Made by a program: the position numbers and the translations under genes
Shown: positions 1 to 7,650 of the stretch, piece after piece
Position numbering within the stretch: the stretch's first letter is position 1
How the letters are laid out: each line of letters opens with the position of its first letter
From: DASRBO01 sp035653595
GTDB taxonomy: Bacteria; Actinomycetota; Acidimicrobiia; Acidimicrobiales; JAJPHE01
Assembly: GCA_035653595.1 (NCBI GenBank)
Contig: DASRBO010000121.1
Location: 1-38,529, forward strand
Direction of reading: 5' to 3'
DNA length: 38,529 nucleotides
The notes under the pieces: model-generated
What the model was told of the DNA's origin: nothing
Database searches by the model: none
What the model saw: only the letters and a program-made list of their open reading frames with translations

Positions 1-1970
1 TGGCCGGCGCCGGCTCGGGCAAGACCAGGGTGCTCACCCGCCGGATGGCCTGGCGGGCCGGCACCGGGTCGGCCAACGCCGGTCACCTCCTCGCCCTCAC
101 CTTCACCCGCAAGGCGGCGGGGGAACTCACCGACCGGCTGCGCCGGCTGGGGCTGCGCGACCAGGTCGCCGCCGGCACCTTCCACAGCATCGCCTACACC
201 CAGCTCCGCCGGCGCTGGGCCGACCTCGGGCTGCGCCCACCGGGGCTGCTCGAACGCAAGGCGGGGCTGCTGGCGGGGCTGATGCCCCGCCGGGCCGGTG
301 CCGAGCTGCAGCCCGCCGACCTCGCCTCTGAGATCGAGTGGGCCAAGGCCCGCCTGGTGGGGCCAGCCGACTACGAGGCCGCCGCCAGCCTCGCCGGCCG
401 GCGCCCGCCGCTGCCCGCCGGCGCCATGGCCGAGCTGTACCGCCGCTACGAGGAGGAGAAGCGCCGGCGGGGGATGGTCGACTTCGACGACCTGCTGCAG
501 GAGTGCGCCACCGCCATCGAGGTCGACGCCGCCTTCGCCGCCGCCCAGCGGTGGCGCTTCCGCCATCTCTTCGTCGACGAGTTCCAGGACGTCAACCCCT
601 CGCAGTTCCGACTGCTCACGGCCTGGCTCGGCGACCGCCTCGACCTGTGCGTGGTCGGGGATCCCAACCAGGCCATCTACTCGTGGAACGGGGCCGACCC
701 GACCCTGCTCACCGACTTCACCCGGCGCTTCCCTTCGGCCGAGGTGGTGGACCTGGACCGCAACTACCGCTCGACCCCGCAGGTGCTGGCCGTGGCCGGG
801 TCGGTGCTGGCCGGGGCCCGGGCCCGCCGGGGCATGCGGCCGACCCGCGACGGCGGCCCCGTCCCGGCGGTGCGCTCCTACCCGACCGACGCCGACGAGG
901 CCAAGGGCATCGCCCGCCTGGTCCGCGACGCCCGCCGACCCGGTGCGCCGTGGTCCGACATCGCCGTGCTCACCCGCACCAACGCCCAGCTGAGCGTCAT
1001 CGAGCGTGCCCTGCGCCAGGCCCAGGTCCCCTGCCGGGTCGCCGGCGGGGGGGCCTTCCTGGCCCAGCCCGAGGTCCGCTCCGCCCTGCGCCGTTTCCGC
1101 TCGGCCCCGGTCGGCCAGCCCTTCCTGTCCTCGGTCGGCGAGCTGGAGGCTTCCATTGGGCTGTGGGAGGAGGCCTCGGGGGAGGACCACGACGACGCCC
1201 CGGCGGCCGAGCGCCGCCTGCAGTTGGCCACCGTCGTCCGCCTCGCCCGCGAGTACGCCGCCGCCGACCAGGCTCCCACCGCCGCCGGCTTCGACGCCTG
1301 GCTGGCCACGACCATCGGCACCGAGGGGGAGGATGGCAGCGGCGACGCCGTCGAGATCGCCACCTTCCACCGTTCCAAGGGGCTGGAGTGGCCCACCGTC
1401 TTCCTCGCCGGGCTGGAGCGGGGCCTGGTCCCGATCGGCCGGGCCACCACCCCGGCGGCCGAGGCCGAGGAGCGTCGGCTCCTATACGTGGCGATCACCC
1501 GGGCCCAGCACCACCTGCACCTGTCCTGGGCCGAACGCCGCAGCTTCGGCGGCACCGCCATGCCCCGTTCGCCGTCGCCCTACCTCGACGCCGTGGAGGA
1601 GACGTGCCGGCAGCTGGCCTCGGGCGTGGCGCCCCTCGAGGTGGGAGCGGCGGTGGCCCGTCTGCGAGAGCAGCGCCGCCGGCTCGCCGGCACCTCGGCG
1701 CGGTCCTCCCGGACCAACGGCCCGGCGGCCACCGACGGAGCCGATCCCGAGGTGCTGGCCGCCCTGCACCGGTGGCGGGCGACCATGGCCAAGGCCTCCG
1801 GGGTGCCCGCCTACGTGATCTTCCACGACTCCACGCTGGCGGCCGTGGCGCGGGCCTGTCCCACCACCCCCGAGGAGCTGGCCGGCCTCCCGGGGCTGGG
1901 ACCGGTGAAGACCTCCCGCTACGGCGAGGTCCTTCTGGCCCTGGTGGCCGAGCACCGCGCCAGCGCCTGA
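1..1970 (+). CDS. UvrD/Rep-family DNA helicase with HRDC domain (UvrD2-like), 5' partial
   Basis: This is an ATP-dependent 3'-5' superfamily 1 DNA helicase for repair or replication restart. The reading frame is open from the first base, so the start lies upstream; about 655 residues are visible. They begin in the Walker A motif (AGAGSGKT) and continue with motif Ia (LTFTRKAAGEL), GTFH, the DEFQD Walker B box, VGDPNQAIYSW (motif III), NYRST (motif IV), TFHRSKGLEW (motif V) and LLYVAITRAQ (motif VI). The last 70 or so residues form an HRDC domain, as in mycobacterial UvrD2. The linker before HRDC has only one Cys, so the tetracysteine zinc motif described in mycobacterial UvrD2 is not apparent. 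Only the first 15-30 residues seem to be missing. The family call is secure; UvrD2 orthology is inference from the HRDC domain. Confidence 0.93.
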   Translation, partial: AGAGSGKTRVLTRRMAWRAGTGSANAGHLLALTFTRKAAGELTDRLRRLGLRDQVAAGTFHSIAYTQLRRRWADLGLRPPGLLERKAGLLAGLMPRRAGAELQPADLASEIEWAKARLVGPADYEAAASLAGRRPPLPAGAMAELYRRYEEEKRRRGMVDFDDLLQECATAIEVDAAFAAAQRWRFRHLFVDEFQDVNPSQFRLLTAWLGDRLDLCVVGDPNQAIYSWNGADPTLLTDFTRRFPSAEVVDLDRNYRSTPQVLAVAGSVLAGARARRGMRPTRDGGPVPAVRSYPTDADEAKGIARLVRDARRPGAPWSDIAVLTRTNAQLSVIERALRQAQVPCRVAGGGAFLAQPEVRSALRRFRSAPVGQPFLSSVGELEASIGLWEEASGEDHDDAPAAERRLQLATVVRLAREYAAADQAPTAAGFDAWLATTIGTEGEDGSGDAVEIATFHRSKGLEWPTVFLAGLERGLVPIGRATTPAAEAEERRLLYVAITRAQHHLHLSWAERRSFGGTAMPRSPSPYLDAVEETCRQLASGVAPLEVGAAVARLREQRRRLAGTSARSSRTNGPAATDGADPEVLAALHRWRATMAKASGVPAYVIFHDSTLAAVARACPTTPEELAGLPGLGPVKTSRYGEVLLALVAEHRASA

Positions 1971-2007
1971 CGAGCTCCGCGCCGACCCGACCAGGGACCA
2001 AAGCCCG

Positions 2008-2013
2008 TTGACG
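2008..2013 (+). promoter_or_regulatory. Possible -35 box (TTGACG) for the sigma-4-like gene
   Basis: TTGACG stands 29 nt before the GTG at 2043. The -10 position at 2031-2037 (GACAACT) is poor. This would fit a near-leaderless start but is weak evidence. Confidence 0.3.
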
Positions 2014-2042
2014 CAAGCGGTCCCCGGCGCGACAACTGAGGG

Positions 2043-2339
2043 GTGGCAGTCTTCATCTGGCCCGCAGAGGATGGTTGGCCCTATCCGGATCCGAGCCCGG
2101 AGATGGCCGATCCCGATGCCGACCCCGACGAGGACCTATTGTCGGTGAGGGCCTCGGGAGGGCACCTGCTCGATCATCTCGATTCGATCGAGAAGCAGGT
2201 GATAACGGCCCGGTTCGGTCTCGACGGCTCCGGAGCGCACAGCATGAAGGAGATCCAGGCGACAACCGGCCTGGCCCGCGAGGATCTCCGCCGCATCATG
2301 GGATCGGGCCTGTCGAAGCTGCGCGCCGACCTGCGCTAA
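2043..2339 (+). CDS. Small orphan sigma-70 region-4-like DNA-binding protein
   Basis: This 98-residue protein has a very acidic N-terminus (about residues 1-40, many D/E/P) followed by a helix-turn-helix segment. The pattern LDSIEKQVITARFGLDG, then MKEIQATTGLAREDLRRI and LSKLRADL matches region 4 of primary-type sigma factors, which reads -10-element-independent contacts with the -35 box. No region 2 or 3 is present, so it cannot be a complete sigma factor. It may bind -35-like DNA or core RNA polymerase. The GTG start lies 72 nt after the helicase. Its stop overlaps the stop of the convergent thioesterase gene by 4 bp (CTAA). The sigma-4 resemblance is seen in sequence; the role is unknown. 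Confidence 0.75.
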   Translation: MAVFIWPAEDGWPYPDPSPEMADPDADPDEDLLSVRASGGHLLDHLDSIEKQVITARFGLDGSGAHSMKEIQATTGLAREDLRRIMGSGLSKLRADLR

Positions 2340-3031
2340 CCCGAAGCGGAGTCCCCCCCGCCTGCCTGGCGGGCGTCGAACAGCGCGGCGATGCGACTGA
2401 AGTCGACGGAGATGAAGATGGCTTCGGCCTCGGCCGTCATCTCCCCATCGAGCAGACAGCGGCCGGCGGTGAAGATCTTGCGCGCCTCGACCCGCACCAG
2501 CTCGCCCTCGAAGGTCAGCGGCGTGTGCAGCGGCGTCGGCCGGCGGTAGCGGACGGTGAGAGTGCCGGTCATGCCCGGGTTGCCGCCCATGGACTGGGCC
2601 ATGCCCAGCACCTCGTCGAAGGTGGCCGCCAGCCAGCCGCCGTGGACGCATCCGGGCGGGCCTTCGTAGGCCGACCCGAAGGTGGCCCGGCCCCGCACCT
2701 TGCCGTCGGCCGGCTCCAGGATGACCGGAGGGGCCAGAGGGTTGGCGGCCCCCATGATCGGGCTGAAGTCGAAGAGCGCGCTGGGGTTGCCGGCGTTGGC
2801 CGATTCGCCGAAGGCGTCGTAGACCCGGCCCCGGGGGTAGCCCTCGAATCGGCCCACCACCTCGCCGACGGCGTCGGCGGCCTGCTTGAGCTGGTCCACC
2901 GACGCCCCGGTCCCCGTAAGCAGCTCGATCAGTCTGCGCATCTCGTCGCCCAGCCGGTGCAGCTCGGCCCGGCGAGGATCGACATCGGCGTCGAGGGCCG
3001 CTCTCATCATCTGCTGCCAGCTGTCGCTCAT
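2336..3031 (-). CDS. Hotdog-fold acyl-CoA thioesterase (PaaI/4HBT type)
   Basis: The 231-residue protein has an N-terminal helical part (about 1-85) and a C-terminal hotdog domain. The family motif is visible as CVHGGWLAATFDEVLG: the HGG turn and the Asp/Glu on the central helix bind and hydrolyse acyl-CoA thioesters in the PaaI/THEM4 group. Then follow TGTLTVRYRRPTPL and FEGELVRVEARKIFTAG, which form the sheet edge. Its ATG overlaps the stop of the exonuclease III gene (ATGA), so the two are probably co-translated although no functional link is obvious. Substrate cannot be read from sequence. The family is secure. Confidence 0.85.
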   Translation of the reverse strand: MSDSWQQMMRAALDADVDPRRAELHRLGDEMRRLIELLTGTGASVDQLKQAADAVGEVVGRFEGYPRGRVYDAFGESANAGNPSALFDFSPIMGAANPLAPPVILEPADGKVRGRATFGSAYEGPPGCVHGGWLAATFDEVLGMAQSMGGNPGMTGTLTVRYRRPTPLHTPLTFEGELVRVEARKIFTAGRCLLDGEMTAEAEAIFISVDFSRIAALFDARQAGGGDSASG

Positions 3032-3846
3032 GCGGCGGCTCCGGCCACGTCGAAGTCGACCAGCACCGGGGCGTGGTCCGACGGGAGCTTGCCCTTGCGG
3101 GCGTTGCGGTCGATGAAGGCCAACCGGGCCCTTCGGGCCAGCCCGGCGGTGGCCAGCACCAGGTCGATGCGCATGCCGCGGTGCTGGTGGAAGTCCCCGG
3201 CCCGGTAGTCCCACCACGTGTAGAGCCGCTCCTCGGGACGGCACTGGCGGAACACGTCCACCAGGCCCCAGTCGAGCAAGCGGGCCAGGGCCTTGCGCTC
3301 GGGCCCGCTCACATGGGTGGCCCCGACGAAGCGGGCCGGGTCGAACACATCGCGGTCCTCGGGAGCGATGTTGAAGTCGCCGCACACCACCAGGTCGCTC
3401 GACGGGTCACAGCGGCCATCGAGGTGGGCGTGCAGCTGCTCCAGCCAGTCCAGCTTGGCCTGGTAGTGCTCCGATCCGACCGAGCGACCGTTGGGGACGT
3501 AGACCGACGCCACCTGGACGCCCTGGCAGCTGGCGGCGACGAAGCGGGTCTCCGCCTGCGGGTCGTCCCCCACGAAGCCGGCCGTCACCTCCTCCAGTCC
3601 GACCCGGCTCAGGATGGCCACCCCGTTCCACCGACCGCCCCCGCCGTGGTGGGCGCTGTCGTAGCCATGGGCCTGGAAGGCCATGGCGGGGAACGACGTG
3701 TCGGCGATCTTGGTCTCCTGCAGGCACACGACGTCGGGACAGGCGTAGTCGAGCCACTCCTCCACCCGAGGCAGCCGGGCCCGCAGGGAGTTGACGTTCC
3801 AGGTGGCCACCCGGAGAGTGCCGGCCGGGCGGTAACAGGCGTCCAC
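3028..3846 (-). CDS. xth: Exodeoxyribonuclease III (AP endonuclease)
   Basis: The enzyme is a Mg2+-dependent AP endonuclease and 3'-5' exonuclease of base excision repair. The 272 residues carry the expected EEP-nuclease motifs: RVATWNVNSLRAR, CLQETK (catalytic Glu), SVYVPNG, VCGDFNIAPEDRDV (Asp/Asn pair), TWWDYR, GMRIDLVLA and the terminal SDHAPV His. Length is normal. The GTG start lies 9 nt after the stop of the upstream ribonuclease-like gene, and the stop overlaps the thioesterase ATG, making a three-gene minus-strand operon. A few extra N-terminal residues before LRVATWNVN leave the exact start slightly open. Confidence 0.93.
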   Translation of the reverse strand: MDACYRPAGTLRVATWNVNSLRARLPRVEEWLDYACPDVVCLQETKIADTSFPAMAFQAHGYDSAHHGGGGRWNGVAILSRVGLEEVTAGFVGDDPQAETRFVAASCQGVQVASVYVPNGRSVGSEHYQAKLDWLEQLHAHLDGRCDPSSDLVVCGDFNIAPEDRDVFDPARFVGATHVSGPERKALARLLDWGLVDVFRQCRPEERLYTWWDYRAGDFHQHRGMRIDLVLATAGLARRARLAFIDRNARKGKLPSDHAPVLVDFDVAGAAA

Positions 3847-3855
3847 CCGCCTGTT

Positions 3856-5619
3856 CTAGTCGACCGCGCCCGAGCCCCCGGACTCCCCGCCGCCCCCGGT
3901 CTCCAGTCCCGCCCCCCGCCTCGCCGCCGTCCTTCCCGTTGACGCCCTGGACGTCGTCTTCCTGGCCTGGGCCTTCTTGGCGACGCTCCTCGTGGCCTTC
4001 TCAGCGGCCGGGGCCTCGCCGGCCGCGGCCTCCCTGCCGGGTGCCGTGGTGGCCGCTGCCTCCTTGGTGGCGGCCTTCCTGGTGGCGGCCTTCTTGGTCG
4101 AGGCCTTCTTGGTGGCGGCCTTCGTGGTGGCGGCCTTCGTGGTGGCGGCCTTCTTGGCCGGGGCCTTGGTGGTGGCAGCCTTCTTCGCCGCGGTCTTCCT
4201 GGCGGCCGTCTTCCTGGCCGCTGTCTGCTCGGTTGCCGCCTTCCTGGTGGCGGCCGCCTTCTTGGCTGGGGCCTTCTTGGTGGCGGTCTGCTTGGTGGCG
4301 GTCTGCTTGGTGGCTGCCTTCTTCGTGGTCGCCTTCTTCGCCGGCTGAGCCTTGGCGGCCGTCCCGGTGGCGGCCTTCTTGGCCGCGGCCTTGGAACCCG
4401 CCTTCGTGGCGGTCGTCGTGATGGTCCCGGCGGCTCTCGTCGCCGCCTTGGAAGCCGCCGTCCTGCCCCTCGCCGGGGCCTGGGCGGCTGACTTCCTGAC
4501 CGGGGCCGTGGCTGCGGCGGCGGCCTCCGCTTCGGCCTCGACCGGGGCCATCTCCTCCCCCGTCACCCGCTCGGACTCCACACCGTCGCCGGCCGCCTTG
4601 GCCCGGCGCCGGCGCGATCGAGCGGCCCGATGTGCCGGTTCGGGCCCGTCCGGCCCCTTCTCCGACACGCTTTCGATCTCCGCCTCGACCGTCTCCTCCT
4701 GGGGCGTGCCCGACACGTGCTCGAAGCCGGGCAGGGCCAGCTCGATGCCCCGCCGGGGCGGATCCAGGGCCTGCAGGACGAAGGTGTGCCGGTCCCCCCG
4801 GTCGAGGACCTGGCGGGCACTGCGGGGGGGCGGGGAACCCAGGGCGGACAGCGGTATGTAGCAGCGGGCGCCGTCCACCGTCACGAAGGCGCCGTGGGAC
4901 GAGAAGCTGTCCACCTCCCCCTCCAACTCGCTGCCGAGGGGGTGGGCGGCGACGAAGTTGATGAACGTGAGCGGGTCGTTGACCGCCTCGGGGGGCGGGC
5001 CACCCGGGCCCCGCCGGCGCCGCCGGCGCGAAGACCGGGGCGTGACCACCTCCTCGGTGGCGGTGGCGATGGCCTCCTTGATGCCGGCCGGCGCCCGGGG
5101 GGGAGGCGCCTTGGGCACGGGCATGGGCTGGGACGCCTCCTTGGATCCGACCCTGACCCGCGACCGGCGGGCGTCCCGCACCGACTCGCGGCTGCGTGGA
5201 CCCCGGACCGGATTGCGGGGGGTGAAGATCCAGCCCACCCCGGGGATGGGCTTGCCTCCGATCAGGCGGCCCTTGGTGAAGAGCCAGTCGTACTCGCCGT
5301 GGAACTCCTGGAACGAGTCGTTCGACAGGACGGTGGCCCCCGACTTGTCGGCGATGCGCAGGAGGAAGGCGTCGCCCCTGCCGATGGCTCCGGCAGGAGG
5401 CGAGACCAGCTCGCCGTGGGCCTGGGCCTCGTCGAAGGCGGGCCGCTCGGAGGAGTCGATCCGGTGCCCGAAGGTGGCGTCGACCACCACGATCACCTCG
5501 ACGTCGGGATGCTCCCGCTGGAACTCGCGTACTGCCTCGTCCAGCTGGGACAGGCTGGGAGCCGAGCGCCCCTCGGTGGCGATGTTCGAGCCGTCGACTA
5601 CGACGCGGCTGAATGACAT
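3856..5619 (-). CDS. NYN/Zc3h12a-like ribonuclease with S1-like domain and histone-H1-like Ala/Lys tail
   Basis: This is a multidomain protein of 587 residues. Residues about 1-135 resemble a PIN/NYN nuclease of the Zc3h12a type, with acidic residues in VVVDGSN (D9), VVVDATFG (D47), IGRGDAFLL (D83) and LSNDSFQEF (D101). A basic linker with six consecutive Arg lies near 200. Residues about 228-300 look like an S1/OB RNA-binding domain (ELEGEVDSFSSHGAFVTVDG). Residues about 395-570 are repeats of KKAATKK/AKKA type, like bacterial histone-H1-like tails. The predicted role is RNA cleavage or processing near the nucleoid. It sits upstream of xth. ATG 5619 is chosen because VVVDGSN normally lies near the N-terminus; ATG 5637 is in frame and would add six residues. 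The domain reading is good; the substrate is unknown. Confidence 0.8.
   Translation of the reverse strand: MSFSRVVVDGSNIATEGRSAPSLSQLDEAVREFQREHPDVEVIVVVDATFGHRIDSSERPAFDEAQAHGELVSPPAGAIGRGDAFLLRIADKSGATVLSNDSFQEFHGEYDWLFTKGRLIGGKPIPGVGWIFTPRNPVRGPRSRESVRDARRSRVRVGSKEASQPMPVPKAPPPRAPAGIKEAIATATEEVVTPRSSRRRRRRGPGGPPPEAVNDPLTFINFVAAHPLGSELEGEVDSFSSHGAFVTVDGARCYIPLSALGSPPPRSARQVLDRGDRHTFVLQALDPPRRGIELALPGFEHVSGTPQEETVEAEIESVSEKGPDGPEPAHRAARSRRRRAKAAGDGVESERVTGEEMAPVEAEAEAAAAATAPVRKSAAQAPARGRTAASKAATRAAGTITTTATKAGSKAAAKKAATGTAAKAQPAKKATTKKAATKQTATKQTATKKAPAKKAAATRKAATEQTAARKTAARKTAAKKAATTKAPAKKAATTKAATTKAATKKASTKKAATRKAATKEAAATTAPGREAAAGEAPAAEKATRSVAKKAQARKTTSRASTGRTAARRGAGLETGGGGESGGSGAVD
3960..4400 (-). 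repeat. Imperfect in-gene repeats encoding the Ala/Lys-rich tail
   Basis: The tail is encoded by imperfect repeats of about 15-30 bp, read on the plus strand as variants of GTGGCGGCCTTCTTGGTG. They encode A-T-K-K-A type units. Copy number in such tails often varies between strains. Confidence 0.75.
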
Positions 5620-5671
5620 TTCGTTGTAGTCAAGCATCCGTCGGCCTGGCGGTGGGTGACCGGCCCGGCCA

Positions 5672-5677
5672 TAGCAT
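5672..5677 (+). promoter_or_regulatory. -10 hexamer TAGCAT, leaderless start of the M20 gene
   Basis: TAGCAT is followed by 6 nt and then the ATG at 5684, and there is no Shine-Dalgarno sequence. Transcription would start on the A of the start codon. This spacing selects ATG 5684 over the GTG at 5681. Confidence 0.6.
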
Positions 5678-5683
5678 GGCGTG

Positions 5684-7015
5684 ATGGACGCCACCGGCGA
5701 GGTCGTGGAGCTGCTCCAGCAGCTCATCCGGAACCGCTGTGTCAACGACGGCACGGCCGAGTCGGGCCACGAGGAGCGCAGCGTCGAGACCCTCCAGTCC
5801 TACCTCGGCTCGGCCGGGTTCGAGACCGAAACCTACGAACCGTCGCCGGGCCGGCGCTCGCTGGTCGCCCGCATCGACGGCTCCGACGCCGGGGCCCCCT
5901 CGCTGCTGCTGATGGGGCACACCGACGTGGTTCCGGTCTCGCCGGAAGGATGGGAGCGGGACCCCTTCGGCGGCGAGCTGGTCGACGGCGAGGTCTGGGG
6001 CCGGGGGGCGGTCGACATGCTCAACCTCACCGCATCCATGGCGGTGGCCTTCCGGCGCCTCGCCTCCTCCGGCTTCCGGGGCCGCGGCGGACTGGCCTAC
6101 CTGGCCGTGGCCGACGAGGAGGCCCTCGGCGCCCACGGAGCGGGCTGGCTGGCCGAGCACCGGCCCGACGCCGTGCGGGCCGAGTACGTGATCACCGAGT
6201 CGGGCGGCATTCCGGTGCCCACCCCGTCCGGCCTTCGCCTACCTGTCGTGGTGGCGGAGAAGGGCTCGTTCTGGTGCCGGATCGTCGTGCCCGGTACGCC
6301 CGGTCACGCGTCCCAGCCCCTGCGAACCGACAACGCCCTGGTGAAGGCGGCCGAGGTGGTGCGCCGCATCGACGCCTACCGCCCCCGGGCCCGCATCCAT
6401 GAGGCGTGGCAGCGCTTCGTGGAGGGCATCGCCCTGCCGCCCGATCTGAGCCGGGCTCTGCTCGACCCCGACCAGGTCCGATCCGTGTGCGAGGAGCTGC
6501 CGATGCTCGGCCTGGCCCGCCAGGCCCATGCCTGCACCCACACCACCTTCGCCCCCACGGTGATGCACGCGGGCACCAAGACGAACGTCATTCCCGACCG
6601 GGTGACCCTCGAGGTCGACATCCGGACCCTGCCCGGCCAGGGGGCGGACGAGGTGCGGGGGATGCTGGAGGAGGCCCTGGGCGACCTGGCCGGGCAGGTG
6701 AGCATCGACCCCCTCGCCGCCGACCCGTCTACCGCCTCGGCGGTCGACACCCCGCTGTGGGACGCCATCGCCGAGGTGACCGGGGCGTTCTACCCGGGCT
6801 CGGCCCCCCTGCCGTTCATGACCGCCGGGGCCACTGACGCCCGCTTCTTCCGGCGGCTGGGCTCCACCGCCTACGGCTTCGGCCTGTTCAGCCGGCGCCT
6901 GTCCTTCGACCAGTACAGCTCCATGTTCCACGGTGACAACGAGCGGGTCGACGTCGACTCCCTGCGCCTCTCCACCGACATGTGGGAGGCCCTGACCCGG
7001 AGGTTCCTGGGGTGA
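5684..7015 (+). CDS. M20-family metallopeptidase (zinc deacylase/dipeptidase)
   Basis: This cytosolic two-zinc amidohydrolase has 443 residues. The metal and catalytic motifs are LLLMGHTDVVPV (His ligand plus catalytic Asp), GRGAVDMLN (bridging Asp), ADEEALG (catalytic Glu plus Glu ligand), an internal dimerisation domain from about residue 195, and a C-terminal His in MFHGDNERVDVDSL. Members act as ArgE/DapE-like deacylases, carboxypeptidases or dipeptidases, and the substrate cannot be decided here. The stop overlaps the start of the HAD gene (GTGA), so the two probably form an operon. It is divergent from the NYN ribonuclease gene across a gap of about 64 bp. Confidence 0.88.
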   Translation: MDATGEVVELLQQLIRNRCVNDGTAESGHEERSVETLQSYLGSAGFETETYEPSPGRRSLVARIDGSDAGAPSLLLMGHTDVVPVSPEGWERDPFGGELVDGEVWGRGAVDMLNLTASMAVAFRRLASSGFRGRGGLAYLAVADEEALGAHGAGWLAEHRPDAVRAEYVITESGGIPVPTPSGLRLPVVVAEKGSFWCRIVVPGTPGHASQPLRTDNALVKAAEVVRRIDAYRPRARIHEAWQRFVEGIALPPDLSRALLDPDQVRSVCEELPMLGLARQAHACTHTTFAPTVMHAGTKTNVIPDRVTLEVDIRTLPGQGADEVRGMLEEALGDLAGQVSIDPLAADPSTASAVDTPLWDAIAEVTGAFYPGSAPLPFMTAGATDARFFRRLGSTAYGFGLFSRRLSFDQYSSMFHGDNERVDVDSLRLSTDMWEALTRRFLG

Positions 7016-7641
7016 GCCCGATCAAAGCAGTGCTCTTCGACTTCGGCGGCGTGATCCTCTCCAGCCCCTTCGAGGCCTTCGCCCGTTACGAAAAGGACAA
7101 CGGCCTGCCGTCCGGCTTCATCCGCCAGCTCAACGCCACCAACCCCGACACCAACGCCTGGGCCCGGCTGGAGCGCAGCCAGGTGGGCATCGCCGAGTTC
7201 TGCGACCTGTTCGAGGCCGAGGCCAAGGAGGCCGGGCACGCCCTCGACGCCCGCGAGGTCCTCACCCTGCTCCGCGGCGAGGTGCGCCCGGCGATGGTCG
7301 AGGCTCTGCGTCGTTGCCATCAGCGGCTCAAGACCGCCTGTCTCACCAACAACTTCGTAGGCGAGGATCGGGCCGACTCACCCCGGATGGTGAGCGGGGT
7401 GATGGCGCTGTTCGACGTGGTGGTGGAGTCCAGCCGGGTCGGGGTGCGCAAGCCCGATCCCCGCTTCTACGAGATCGCCTGCCAGCTCCTGGACATCGTG
7501 CCGTCCGAGGCGGTATTCCTCGACGACCTCGGGGTCAACCTCAAGCCCGCCCGGGCGCTCGGCATGACCACGATCAAGGTCGAGGATCCGGCCGTGGCCC
7601 TGGCCGAGCTGGAGGAGGCGGTCGGCTTCCCGCTCGGCTGA
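7012..7641 (+). CDS. HAD-superfamily hydrolase (subfamily IA)
   Basis: The 209-residue HAD phosphatase-like enzyme has motif I DFGGVILSS (the nucleophile Asp, with Gly where many phosphatases have DxD), motif II CLTNNF, motif III Lys in GVRKPDPRFYE and motif IV FLDDLGVNLKPA. The DFGGV plus TNN pattern resembles the N-terminal domain of epoxide hydrolase 2 and ACAD10-type proteins rather than classical phosphoglycolate phosphatases. The GTG start overlaps the M20 stop by 4 nt. It ends 9 bp from the convergent KGD gene. Substrate unknown. Confidence 0.85.
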   Translation: MSPIKAVLFDFGGVILSSPFEAFARYEKDNGLPSGFIRQLNATNPDTNAWARLERSQVGIAEFCDLFEAEAKEAGHALDAREVLTLLRGEVRPAMVEALRRCHQRLKTACLTNNFVGEDRADSPRMVSGVMALFDVVVESSRVGVRKPDPRFYEIACQLLDIVPSEAVFLDDLGVNLKPARALGMTTIKVEDPAVALAELEEAVGFPLG

Positions 7642-7650
7642 GGTGGCGCC

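Noticed and set aside
3977..4348. Plus-strand open frame rich in Ala/Val/Phe/Leu that looks like a membrane protein
   Set aside because: It is the exact antisense of the Ala/Lys repeat tail of the NYN-S1 protein; complement of GCC/AAG codons reads as hydrophobic residues.
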